From positions 1-64,000 of the forward strand of contig NZ_WWDL01000011.1 of the NCBI RefSeq assembly GCF_009848505.1: a stretch of DNA of 64,000 nt, read 5' to 3'. Of the stretch, positions 1 through 7,048 are shown one piece after another. The position numbers were made by a program, and so were the translations under genes. The stretch comes from Muricoccus harenae (GTDB lineage: Bacteria > Pseudomonadota > Alphaproteobacteria > Acetobacterales > Acetobacteraceae). The first letter of the stretch is position 1; the number at the start of each line of letters is the position of its first letter. Below the pieces are notes generated by a model. The model did no database searches, had not been told where the DNA came from, and was given only the letters and a program-made list of their open reading frames with translations.

Positions 1-726
1 CCTTGACCTCGGGCAGCACGACAGCGGCGCCGACGGCGCGCTCGGGGCAGACCGCGCCGAAGAGCCAAGCCCAGGTATAGCGGTGGTCGCGCACGGCACG
101 TGGGCGCGTGCCCCGCTTGGCCCAGATCCATGTCAGCGTGCCCTGTTGGCCCACACGGGCTTCGTCCATGAACCAGACCTCAAGGGGAGTGCCGGGTGCA
201 ACCGCGCCGACAACCTCCTTCACCCGATCAGCAAAGCCCCCCTAAAAGCGGCTTGCGCGGCGGGGTCGCTCTGGGGGTGCTGTGGCCGCACGGAAAGTCG
301 GCGGAAGCGCAGCTTAGCGAGCAGCTTGCCGACCGTGCGCTCGTGCAGGCTGACCCGGAACTCGCTGCTGATCCGCTCCTGCAGGTCGCGGCAGCGCCAG
401 CGCACAACGCCGTCCCGCTCCAGGTCTGGTCCTTCCTCCACCCAGCGGGCCACCACCGCCTCCTGCTCACTTGAGAGCCGTGGAGCCGGACCCGGAGCAC
501 GGCGGTTCACCAGCCCGGCAAGCCCCTCGGCGTTGTAGCGATGCACCCAGTCACGCAGCGTCTGCCGATCCATACCGCAGCTCTCGGCCGCCTCCTCACG
601 CGAGACCCCCTCCAGCACCAGCGCGATCGCCAGCATCCGGCGTGCCGCATTCGCATCACGGCTCCGCGCCGCTGACTTCCGGAGTTCGGCCGCCGAAAGA
701 TCCTGCCGCGTGATCGCCAACGCCAT
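1..726 (-). mobile_element. IS630-family transposase, partial, two frames joined by a -1 shift
   Basis: The N-terminal frame (726 down to the TGA at 220-222) has helix-turn-helix segments (DRQTLRDWVHRYNAEGLAGL) and the winged-helix part typical of IS630 transposases. The catalytic DDE part continues in the -1 frame to the window edge, with the first catalytic Asp in VWFMDEARVGQQGTLTWIW. The switch falls on a run of six G (237-242 on the plus strand as C6), where AGG GGG can slip back one base into GGC TTT GCT. This layout is common in IS630 elements that use programmed -1 frameshifting; a plain inactivating mutation is also possible. The start at 726 is chosen over the ATG at 765 because GGGAGG lies six bases upstream. 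The 3' end, second catalytic residues and inverted repeats are outside the window or not recognised. Confidence 0.85.
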
Positions 727-817
727 CTCAGCCTCCCGAACCAACCATGGGGAGGAGCGAATCACACCTGTGGCGCTGGCGGGATCACATGCGAGTCAGC
801 GATCAAGGCGGTTGGTA

Positions 818-1396
818 TCAGCCGATCCCCTGGAAGAATGCAGCTTCCTCGCGCAGCGCGGAGTTCACCATGTCCAACGCCTCATCGGACAAGGTGATGC
901 AGACGCGGCGCCGGTCCGTTCCATGGGAGTAGCGCCGCACAAGTTGTGCGCCTTCGAGCGCAGCCAGCTTCCGCAGGGCGGTGCTCTGCGGCGCTCCGGA
1001 GGAGATGCACACGGCGGAGACCGACACATGGGCGCCCTCCGCCCAGACCGCGGCCAGATCGAGCAGCATGTCCCAGGCCGGCCATTCGAAAAGCTCGTCA
1101 TTCGACCGGGAGCGCCGCCGGGCACGCATCCGCAGGAGCTGCTTGAACCGTGCGGCGGTGAAGTCATCGGGCGACGCACGCCGCACTTCGGTGGGATGGA
1201 CCGGCGGCGAGTCCTCTCCGGGACTCTTGGTCTCGCCAAACTTCGCGAAGAGACGGTCGCAGGTCGCCCGCAACTCCGCGAGCAGAGAGGCAGCACTCGC
1301 ATGCATATCGAGCGTGTGCTCCCCCGGTGCCGCCGAAGACCTGGACAGGGTGGAGCGGAGCTTCTCGACGTTTGAAACGTTCAGGACCTGGTTCAT
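818..1396 (-). CDS. MarR-like winged-helix transcriptional regulator
   Basis: This 192-residue protein has a C-terminal winged helix-turn-helix (about residues 115-185): a helical segment WDMLLDLAAVWAEG, a recognition-helix region SSGAPQSTALRKLAALE, and a wing with RYSHGTDRRRVCITLSDEA. That arrangement is typical of MarR-type regulators and related small winged-helix proteins of alphaproteobacteria. The first 80 residues are polar and match no domain I recognise. The start at 1396 (MNQVLNV) has a GAGGGAAAGG purine stretch upstream; Met31 is an alternative. It sits just behind the IS630 element, whose insertion does not appear to have cut the coding sequence. Target genes and ligand are unknown. 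Confidence 0.7.
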   Translation of the reverse strand: MNQVLNVSNVEKLRSTLSRSSAAPGEHTLDMHASAASLLAELRATCDRLFAKFGETKSPGEDSPPVHPTEVRRASPDDFTAARFKQLLRMRARRRSRSNDELFEWPAWDMLLDLAAVWAEGAHVSVSAVCISSGAPQSTALRKLAALEGAQLVRRYSHGTDRRRVCITLSDEALDMVNSALREEAAFFQGIG

Positions 1397-1539
1397 CAGC
1401 ACGTCGCCTTTCCCTCGTTGAAGCTTGCAATCATCGGAATGGACGCAGCGGTATCCGGTCTCGCCACGGCCTGGCCCGTCCCCGGGAGGAAAGTCATCCC
1501 GTGCGACTGCGGGACGCCGGATCGCGCGGCTCCACCGCG

Positions 1540-1895
1540 TCACCATGAGGACGGACACACGGGTGAAAGTCGCTCGGCCCCGCGGCGCGGCGCCCCGGCG
1601 CTGCGCAACGCGCGCGCCAGCAGCAGCGTGCCGGCCAGCGCGAAGGCGTTCACGATTGACAGCGGCAAGGCATGGCCGCGGGCAGAGCCGATCACAGCCA
1701 CGAAGGGTGGGCCCATGAGCACGGCCAGGGCGTGGCCCGTGAACAACACGCCGATCACCGCGCCCGCCGAGCGCCGCCCATAGAAATCCACCCCGGCACT
1801 GGGCAGCAATGCGACGAAGCCGCCCTGGAAAAGACCGAAGCTTAGAGCGAAGACCACGAAGGCCACGCCCCGGCGGTCTCCGCCCATGCTGTCGG
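1540..1895 (-). pseudogene. Remnant of an MFS transporter (C-terminal membrane segments)
   Basis: The frame encodes hydrophobic segments such as VAFVVFALSFGLFQGGFVALLP, then GRRSAGAVIGVLFTGHALAV and a final helix pair ending in LLLARALR. This matches the last three or four transmembrane helices of a major facilitator transporter, including the cytoplasmic GRR turn. No in-frame N-terminal domain (eight or more helices) precedes it, so it is a truncated remnant and not a small membrane protein. Family members have about 400 residues and roughly 110 remain here. The substrate cannot be inferred. Confidence 0.6.
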
Positions 1896-2306
1896 GCAGG
1901 ACGATCACAGCGGCGCAGGATCGGCTGCGGGCGGCAGCGCGACACGCACAGGGCCGGCGCCCGGCCAATCGACAAGCTCGATGCGAAGCCCGTCCGCAGC
2001 CGCGTCCACGCCCAGCAGGGCCAGGCTTGCGAGCGCCGCCATGGCTGGCAGGCGCGATGGAGAGGTGAAGTCATCCGGGCCGTCCTCCGATCGACGGGGG
2101 GACCCTGATCGCTCTCCCGTGTGGCGCGCTGTGCCCTTGGTCACATCGCGTAGCCCGACCGCCGCCGAGACTTGCCCTGGCAGGCCAGGAGGCAAGGATG
2201 CCGCGAGCCGTATCTTGCCCCTGCCGCCAGGGTGGAGGCCTGCCACGGGGATCAACACTGCAGGGCCCCTCGCCAGCCTCGTCCGAGCTGGCGCCCTGAG
2301 GCCGCC
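1896..2306. other. Intergenic stretch with an unassigned coding-like fragment
   Basis: Between the MFS remnant and the Crp-type gene, one minus-strand frame ending at 1905 reads like coding sequence (PAMAALASLALLGVDAAADG, then RIELVDWPGAGPVRVALP). It has no convincing start or ribosome-binding site, and I cannot assign it to a family. It may be another piece of a decayed gene. The promoter of the Crp-type gene should lie in the right half. Confidence 0.3.
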
Positions 2307-3050
2307 ATGCGTTTACGCAGGCGGGTGAAGGCGGCACTCTGGCCGGATGAGCCCTGCCTGATGGACGACCTCAGCCGCCTGGCCTTCTTCCGCCCGTTCA
2401 GCCGCGCCGCGCTGGAGTCCCTTTCGGCGGTCGCCCGTTGGCGCGGCTTTACGCCGGGACAGACGGTGCTGGAGGCGGGCGATCCGGCGCCGGAAGTCTA
2501 CTTCATCGCCGAGGGCGAGCTGCGCGTCGTGTCGCGCAGCAGCGGCGGACATGAAATGATCCTCAACGAACTGCACCCCGGCAGCTTCTTCGGCGAGATC
2601 GCGGCGATCGATGGCGGGCCACGCTCCGCCGGCATCGTGGCGCTCACCCGGGCCAAGGTCTGCGCCATAGCGGCCACGCCCTTCTTGGAGTTCGCGCTCT
2701 CCACGCCCGAAGCCTCGCACCACCTCATGCGGATGCTCGCCGCACTGGTGCGCGAGAAGGACATGCGGCTGCTGGAACTCGCGGTGCTGCCGGTGCGTGC
2801 CCGGCTGGCGGCCCTATTGCTGCGGCTTGCACGCCCGCGCGACGGCGGCGGCTGGATCGTCTCTCCGCCACGGCCACATCACGAGCTCGCAGCCCGCATC
2901 GGCACGCGCCGCGAAGTGGTCTCCCGCACGCTGGGTGCGATGCAGCGCGGCGGCATGGTCGAGCTGACGCGCGGCGGCGTGGTGCTTTCGAGCCGGGACG
3001 GGCTGGAGGCGGAGGTGGAGGCCGGCTACCGCGCAGCCTCCGGCGGGTGA
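2307..3050 (+). CDS. Crp/Fnr-family transcriptional regulator
   Basis: The 247-residue protein has an N-terminal cyclic-nucleotide-binding-type beta roll (about residues 20-140) and a C-terminal Crp-type helix-turn-helix (about 180-240; HHELAARIGTRREVVSRTLG). The phosphate-binding cassette reads FGEIAAIDGGPRSA, with Glu, Arg and Ser-Ala at the positions that hold the cyclic phosphate in cAMP-binding members. Ligand binding is therefore plausible (inference). No Fnr-type cysteine cluster is seen. The start at 2307 has TGAGG upstream; Met19 at 2361 is an alternative and would place the beta roll at the very start. It converges on the protease/radical SAM operon, whose last gene begins 13 bases beyond its stop. 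Confidence 0.85.
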   Translation: MRLRRRVKAALWPDEPCLMDDLSRLAFFRPFSRAALESLSAVARWRGFTPGQTVLEAGDPAPEVYFIAEGELRVVSRSSGGHEMILNELHPGSFFGEIAAIDGGPRSAGIVALTRAKVCAIAATPFLEFALSTPEASHHLMRMLAALVREKDMRLLELAVLPVRARLAALLLRLARPRDGGGWIVSPPRPHHELAARIGTRREVVSRTLGAMQRGGMVELTRGGVVLSSRDGLEAEVEAGYRAASGG

Positions 3051-3063
3051 GCCGAAGGATGCG

Positions 3064-3594
3064 TCATCCAGGTGGCTTCGCCGTCTCGATCAGCGTCGCC
3101 GCCGCGAGCTGCAGGATCACCTGGCTGCGGCCCGCCGTGTAGTCCGGGTCGCGGAAGCCCATCAGCGCCTTGACCGCCTCGCCCCATTTGTTCTTCGGAT
3201 CGGCCACCTGCGCGGACATATCCTCCAGGAGCTTCAGGCTCTCCAGGCCCCAGATGGTCCGGAAGCTGCCGAGGCTGCGCTCGCTCTGCTGAAAGACCGT
3301 GTAGGTGCCGTGATAGGTCAGGCCCGCAACAGGCGATGTCGCGAGCAGGCCGTTGTTGTCGCGCAGGAAGGCCTGGAAGGCGCCATACTGGGCACGCGGC
3401 ACCTCATAACCCCATTCGAGCAGGATGCGCCCGAGCGCGCTCGCGCTCGGCTCGCCATCGGACGGCGGAATGATCAGGAACTGCTCGCCGCTGCGCACCA
3501 CCGAGACGAGCGGTGTCACGCTGGCCGGCGGAACGCGGCCCTGGGCGCGCAGAAGCGCCTCCGCGGCGCCCGCGGGATCGGATGGTTCGGTCAT
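3064..3594 (-). CDS. Protein of unknown family in the radical SAM/PqqD/protease operon
   Basis: I do not recognise this 176-residue protein. It is soluble (no signal peptide or membrane segment) and mixed alpha/beta in character, with a central aromatic stretch (GLTYHGTYTVFQQSERSLGS) and a helical C-terminal half. It is the last gene of a four-gene operon: its ATG at 3594 overlaps the TGA of the PqqD-like gene (ATGA), so translation is probably coupled. This start is preferred over the more upstream Met. There is no cysteine-rich or repetitive core peptide. It could be a partner protein, a large modified substrate, or a regulator of the system. It ends 13 bases from the stop of the convergent Crp-type gene, with a small GGATG-CGT-CATCC hairpin between. 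Confidence 0.7.
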   Translation of the reverse strand: MTEPSDPAGAAEALLRAQGRVPPASVTPLVSVVRSGEQFLIIPPSDGEPSASALGRILLEWGYEVPRAQYGAFQAFLRDNNGLLATSPVAGLTYHGTYTVFQQSERSLGSFRTIWGLESLKLLEDMSAQVADPKNKWGEAVKALMGFRDPDYTAGRSQVILQLAAATLIETAKPPG

Positions 3595-3893
3595 GCGGAA
3601 CTCTCCTCGTCGGCGCTCGGGCCGGGAACACGCTGCAGCAGGCCGGAGGCGCACAGCCCCGCCAGGCCTTCGTCGAGGGTTTGCCGCGACGCCTCGGCCG
3701 AGAGTGCTGGGGCCGTACGGAGGGCGAAGGCTTCCGCAAGCGCCGCATCATCGCGGCCATCGGCCAGCTCGAGGATCAGCCAGGCGGTCGCGTTGAGCTG
3801 GTGCAACTGCGGCGCGGCCGGCGTGTAGGCGAGGCAGGCCCCGAGTTCCGGCAGAGGCCGGAGCCGGAGGCCGGGCGCGTGGCTATGGCGCAT
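3591..3893 (-). CDS. PqqD-like peptide chaperone (RiPP recognition element)
   Basis: The 100-residue protein has the PqqD/RRE pattern: a beta-strand lead (LRLRPLPELGACLAYTPAAP), the segment LHQLNATAWLILELADGR, then helices with AALAEAF and a C-terminal helix ending GLCASGLLQ. PqqD-type domains bind the leader of a substrate peptide and present it to a partner radical SAM enzyme. The neighbouring radical SAM gene overlaps this one by 11 bases (GATGCGCCATAG carries both the start and the upstream stop), which supports a working pair. Its own stop overlaps the next start. It is not part of a pqq operon: pqqA, B, C and E are absent here. Confidence 0.85.
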   Translation of the reverse strand: MRHSHAPGLRLRPLPELGACLAYTPAAPQLHQLNATAWLILELADGRDDAALAEAFALRTAPALSAEASRQTLDEGLAGLCASGLLQRVPGPSADEESSA

Positions 3894-4920
3894 CGGTACG
3901 CGCGCCCTGCACCGGATCGAAGGAGGGCAGCACCCGCAGGTCCACACCATCATTCAACCCGGCATCGAAGGGGTCGGGCGCATCCCAGCGCCCATGGAAG
4001 GCGAAGGCGGTGGAGCGGCAGCCGCCATGGGTGTGCTGCGTGGAGGCGCAGCCGCCACAGCTCTTCTCCACCTTCCCCGCGCGCAGATGCCGGTACAGCG
4101 GGTCCTCCCAGGTCTCCAGGAAGGGCGTCACCGTTACGTCGCCATAATCGACGTATTCGCGCAGATACATGCAGCCGATGGAATGGCCATAGGCGTTGAC
4201 GGCCGCCATCTGCCAACAGCAATTCGCGTCGTTCGGATGCCAGGACTGCATGAGGCGGAGCCCGGGCGGGGGCCGCAGGACCGCGATCGCCGCCATCATC
4301 TCGTCCAGGGACAGCGACAGCTCCGCCCAATCCCGCTTCATCCGCCCCAGCGGATAGGGGCGCAGCACGCCCACCGCCTCGGCGCCCTCGGCATAGGCGA
4401 GTTCCAGCAGCGGCTGCAGTTCCCGGTGGTTGATCCGGTTCATGATGACCAGCACTGTGACCGGCAGGCCGGCGCGGCGCAGCGCGCGAATGCCGGCAAG
4501 GCTGCGGGCGTGGCTGCCCGGCACGCCGGTCAATGCGTCGTGCGTTTCAGCCGTGGCGCCCAGCAGATCCACCATCGCATCGCCCAGGCCAATGGATTTC
4601 AGCCGCGCCGCCATGGCGTCATCCACCAGCGTCGCATTGGTGCGCAGCCGCGTCATGGCGCGCGGCGCCGCATGAGCAATCACCTCCAGCACGTCCGGAC
4701 GGTGCAGCGGCTCGCCGCCCTCGATCATCACCGAGATCACGCCGGCCTCGAAGAATTCATCCAGCAGGCGCAGCCAAGTCTTCCCCGGCACCTCGCGCGG
4801 CGAGGGCTCGCGCGTGCAATCGGCGTAGCAGACGCGACAATCGAGGTTGCAGGATTGCGTGTAGCCGATGGTCACCTTCATCGGCCGGTGCAGCGGTGGC
4901 GATCCGCCGGTCAGGCTCAT
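3883..4920 (-). CDS. Radical SAM protein with SPASM/twitch-like C-terminus
   Basis: This 345-residue enzyme binds the radical-generating 4Fe-4S cluster through C24-x3-C28-x2-C31 (SCNLDCRVC). The SAM-binding GGEP motif follows in MIEGGEPLHRPDVL. The C-terminal third has further cysteines (NCCWQ, GCMYLREY, then SCGGCASTQHTHGGC), which resemble the auxiliary-cluster region of SPASM/twitch maturases such as PqqE, MftC and AnSME. Substrates of this class are usually peptides or proteins. The start overlaps the stop of the protease gene (ATGA), and the 3' end overlaps the PqqD-like gene. The modification carried out cannot be read from the sequence. Confidence 0.88.
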   Translation of the reverse strand: MSLTGGSPPLHRPMKVTIGYTQSCNLDCRVCYADCTREPSPREVPGKTWLRLLDEFFEAGVISVMIEGGEPLHRPDVLEVIAHAAPRAMTRLRTNATLVDDAMAARLKSIGLGDAMVDLLGATAETHDALTGVPGSHARSLAGIRALRRAGLPVTVLVIMNRINHRELQPLLELAYAEGAEAVGVLRPYPLGRMKRDWAELSLSLDEMMAAIAVLRPPPGLRLMQSWHPNDANCCWQMAAVNAYGHSIGCMYLREYVDYGDVTVTPFLETWEDPLYRHLRAGKVEKSCGGCASTQHTHGGCRSTAFAFHGRWDAPDPFDAGLNDGVDLRVLPSFDPVQGARTDAP

Positions 4921-6926
4921 TCAGGCTCCTCCAGCGTCATCGCCAGCGCCGCGGCCGCATCCACCCGGCCGGCGCCCAGGTCGGGCTTCCAGGCGGCGCC
5001 GGCATGGGCCTGCCGCTCCAGCGTCGTCTTGCGCAGGATCTCGCTGATCCTCTCGGCGGTGAGCCGCGGCCGCGCCTGCAGCATCAGAGCCACGACGCCC
5101 GCGACCTGCGGCGCCGCGGCGCTGGTTCCGTCCATCGTCACGCGTGCGACATGGGTCTGGCCGGCACCGTCGCGCAGCCCACCCAGTCCGGAAGCGCCGA
5201 TCACCGCCTTGCCGGGCGCCGCGACGTCCGGCTTCAGGCGGCCGATCCTCGTGGGGCCGAGGGAGCTGAATGGCGCGGGCTCGCCGTCGGGAAGCGTGTA
5301 GGCCCCGACGCAGATCGGCCCATCGGCGCAAGCGAGCGAACCGAGGGAGCAGCCGGTCTCGGCCTCCGGCGCCAGCGGCGGCTCGAAGCGCGAGCTGCTG
5401 AACGGGCGCAGGTCATCGCGCTCGATCCAGGCCGCGAACTCCCAAGGCACCGTCGCTGCATCCGGGCGCAGGCTGAGCGTCACCTGCCAGCTTTCCTCCG
5501 CCGCCGAGGGCTTCAGGCGGATCTCGACATGCTGGATCGGCTCCTCGGAGGAGGGCGGGTGGATCGTGGAGGCTGCGGTGCCGATCATGTCCCGCCCGGC
5601 GGCATCGCGCAGCACGACCGCGGGCTGCTGCCGCAAGGCATCTGGCGGCAGGGCGGAACCCGGCGCCTCGTCGGGCCGGCCCAGGGCGATATCGAGCACG
5701 GGTCTGCCGGCCTGCAACGGAGAATAGACGCGCAGCATGTTCACGGTGGGATCGCCGGCCGCGAAGCGCCAGTGCAGCGTCGCCGGCTCGTCCGGGGTCA
5801 CCCGGCCGGAGCGGTGCTGACAGGCGCCGCGCATGTTGCCCGCCGCGACCGTGATCGCCCGTCCAGGCGTCCGGAGCAAGGCGTTGAAGGCGCGGTCCAT
5901 GAGGCCCTGGCCATCATGCGCGCCCGTATTGGCGCCGATGCTGAGGTTGACGACGGCCGGCATGCCTTCGCGCCGCGCCAGTTCGAACAGGGCGCAGACA
6001 CCGTCGAAGACATCCGTCGCGTCCCCTTCCGACACCAGGGCGCGCGGCCGGAGATGCACGAAGGCCAGGGCCGCACCGGGCGCGATGCCCGGCGGCGTCG
6101 AACTGGCCCAGGGCCCCTCGGCGGGCTGCCGGCCGCCGGCCAAGGAGAGAACATGGGTGCCATGGACCCGGGCGCGGCGGCTGAGTTCGGCGGCGGGGCT
6201 GTGGGCCGGCCCCGCATCCTCGGGCGCGTAGCCCTTTTCCCAGGGGACATAGCCGCCGGCGGGATAGGGATTGGGCAGGTCCAGCAGCGCATCCAGCTCG
6301 GCGGGCCCGTAGAAATGGCCAGGCAGGTTCGCCCCCGGCGGGGTGGCGCCGTTCTGGTCCCAGAGCAGGCGCAGCCGGGTTCCACCCAACCCGTCCGGGC
6401 CGTTCCGGAAGGCGGGATGCGCGAAGGCGCAGCCGAAATCGACGGCGCCGACCAGAACGCCCGTGCCATCCACCGTACGGGGCGGCAGCACCGGAAGATC
6501 GGCGGGCCGGGCATGTATTGCGGCCATCGTCGCGGAGGAGGGCACTGCGGCCACGCGCTCCACCTGCATGGCCCAGCCTTCGTCGGCGAGGTCGCCGAGC
6601 GTCCCCAGCAGCTGCTCCATGAAATCGCCTGTCTTCAATCCGGCGATGGGCGCCAGGTCGATCCGCATCGCCGCGAAGACCCCGCCATCGCTGCGCGGCG
6701 GCCCGCCATTGGGCGGCAGGATAGTGCCATCGGCCTCGCGCACCGCGTGGCCGAAGCGGAGCCCCGGCCTGGCGCGGATCGTGCTGCCGTCCGGAATGAA
6801 GGCAAGGACGCCGAACTCCGTCTGGTTCGGGTCCATGACCAGCGCAAGAGCCGCCGCCCTCAAGACGGGGTCGACGCCGAAGGGTAATGCGTCCTTCTCC
6901 GCAGTATCCGACTCGAACAAGACCAT
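4917..6926 (-). CDS. Subtilisin-like (S8) serine protease, cytoplasmic form
   Basis: The 669-residue protein has the full subtilase triad: Asp163 (GAVDFGCAF), His255 (VHGTHVLSLAGG) and Ser602 (MDGTSAAAPQVAG), plus the oxyanion Asn364 (TVAAGN). An insert of about 170 residues between Asn364 and the Ser block is larger than in simple subtilisins. There is no signal peptide, so it should act in the cytoplasm, as leader or activation proteases of RiPP systems do. It is the first gene of the operon, with AGGTGGA directly before the ATG. An inverted repeat, CTGTTA-N6-TAACAG, lies just upstream. Cleavage of a substrate modified by the neighbouring radical SAM enzyme is an inference from context. Confidence 0.9.
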   Translation of the reverse strand: MVLFESDTAEKDALPFGVDPVLRAAALALVMDPNQTEFGVLAFIPDGSTIRARPGLRFGHAVREADGTILPPNGGPPRSDGGVFAAMRIDLAPIAGLKTGDFMEQLLGTLGDLADEGWAMQVERVAAVPSSATMAAIHARPADLPVLPPRTVDGTGVLVGAVDFGCAFAHPAFRNGPDGLGGTRLRLLWDQNGATPPGANLPGHFYGPAELDALLDLPNPYPAGGYVPWEKGYAPEDAGPAHSPAAELSRRARVHGTHVLSLAGGRQPAEGPWASSTPPGIAPGAALAFVHLRPRALVSEGDATDVFDGVCALFELARREGMPAVVNLSIGANTGAHDGQGLMDRAFNALLRTPGRAITVAAGNMRGACQHRSGRVTPDEPATLHWRFAAGDPTVNMLRVYSPLQAGRPVLDIALGRPDEAPGSALPPDALRQQPAVVLRDAAGRDMIGTAASTIHPPSSEEPIQHVEIRLKPSAAEESWQVTLSLRPDAATVPWEFAAWIERDDLRPFSSSRFEPPLAPEAETGCSLGSLACADGPICVGAYTLPDGEPAPFSSLGPTRIGRLKPDVAAPGKAVIGASGLGGLRDGAGQTHVARVTMDGTSAAAPQVAGVVALMLQARPRLTAERISEILRKTTLERQAHAGAAWKPDLGAGRVDAAAALAMTLEEPE

Positions 6927-6939
6927 TCCACCTGCCCTG

Positions 6940-6957
6940 CTGTTAGGAGGTTAACAG
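6940..6957. promoter_or_regulatory. Inverted repeat CTGTTA-N6-TAACAG in front of the protease operon
   Basis: A perfect 6-bp inverted repeat with a 6-bp spacer (GGAGGT) lies 13 bases upstream of the protease start codon, in the gap shared with the divergent cyclase/ATPase gene. Size and place fit a dimeric repressor site, or a short hairpin in the 5' leader. It does not match the Crp consensus (TGTGA-N6-TCACA). Confidence 0.4.
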
Positions 6958-7048
6958 GCCGGAACATCGCGTGTCAGTGATTTCGGTCACGTCCTGACAG
7001 CCCTCTCGGGCTCTGCCAGATTGGCGGCGGTGCCACGGAGAACTTGTC

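Noticed and set aside
766-817. Terminal inverted repeat of the IS630 element
   Set aside because: The other end is outside the window and no repeat could be paired.
818-2074. Very long minus-strand frame through the winged-helix gene and the MFS remnant
   Set aside because: Only the last 192 codons look like protein; the rest is an antisense or out-of-frame reading in GC-rich DNA.
3591-3893. PqqD-like gene as part of PQQ cofactor synthesis
   Set aside because: No pqqA, pqqB, pqqC or pqqE nearby, and the partner radical SAM protein sits with a subtilase instead.
3994-6887. Long plus-strand frames opposite the radical SAM and protease genes
   Set aside because: Arg/Ala/Pro/His-rich shadows of well-supported genes on the other strand.
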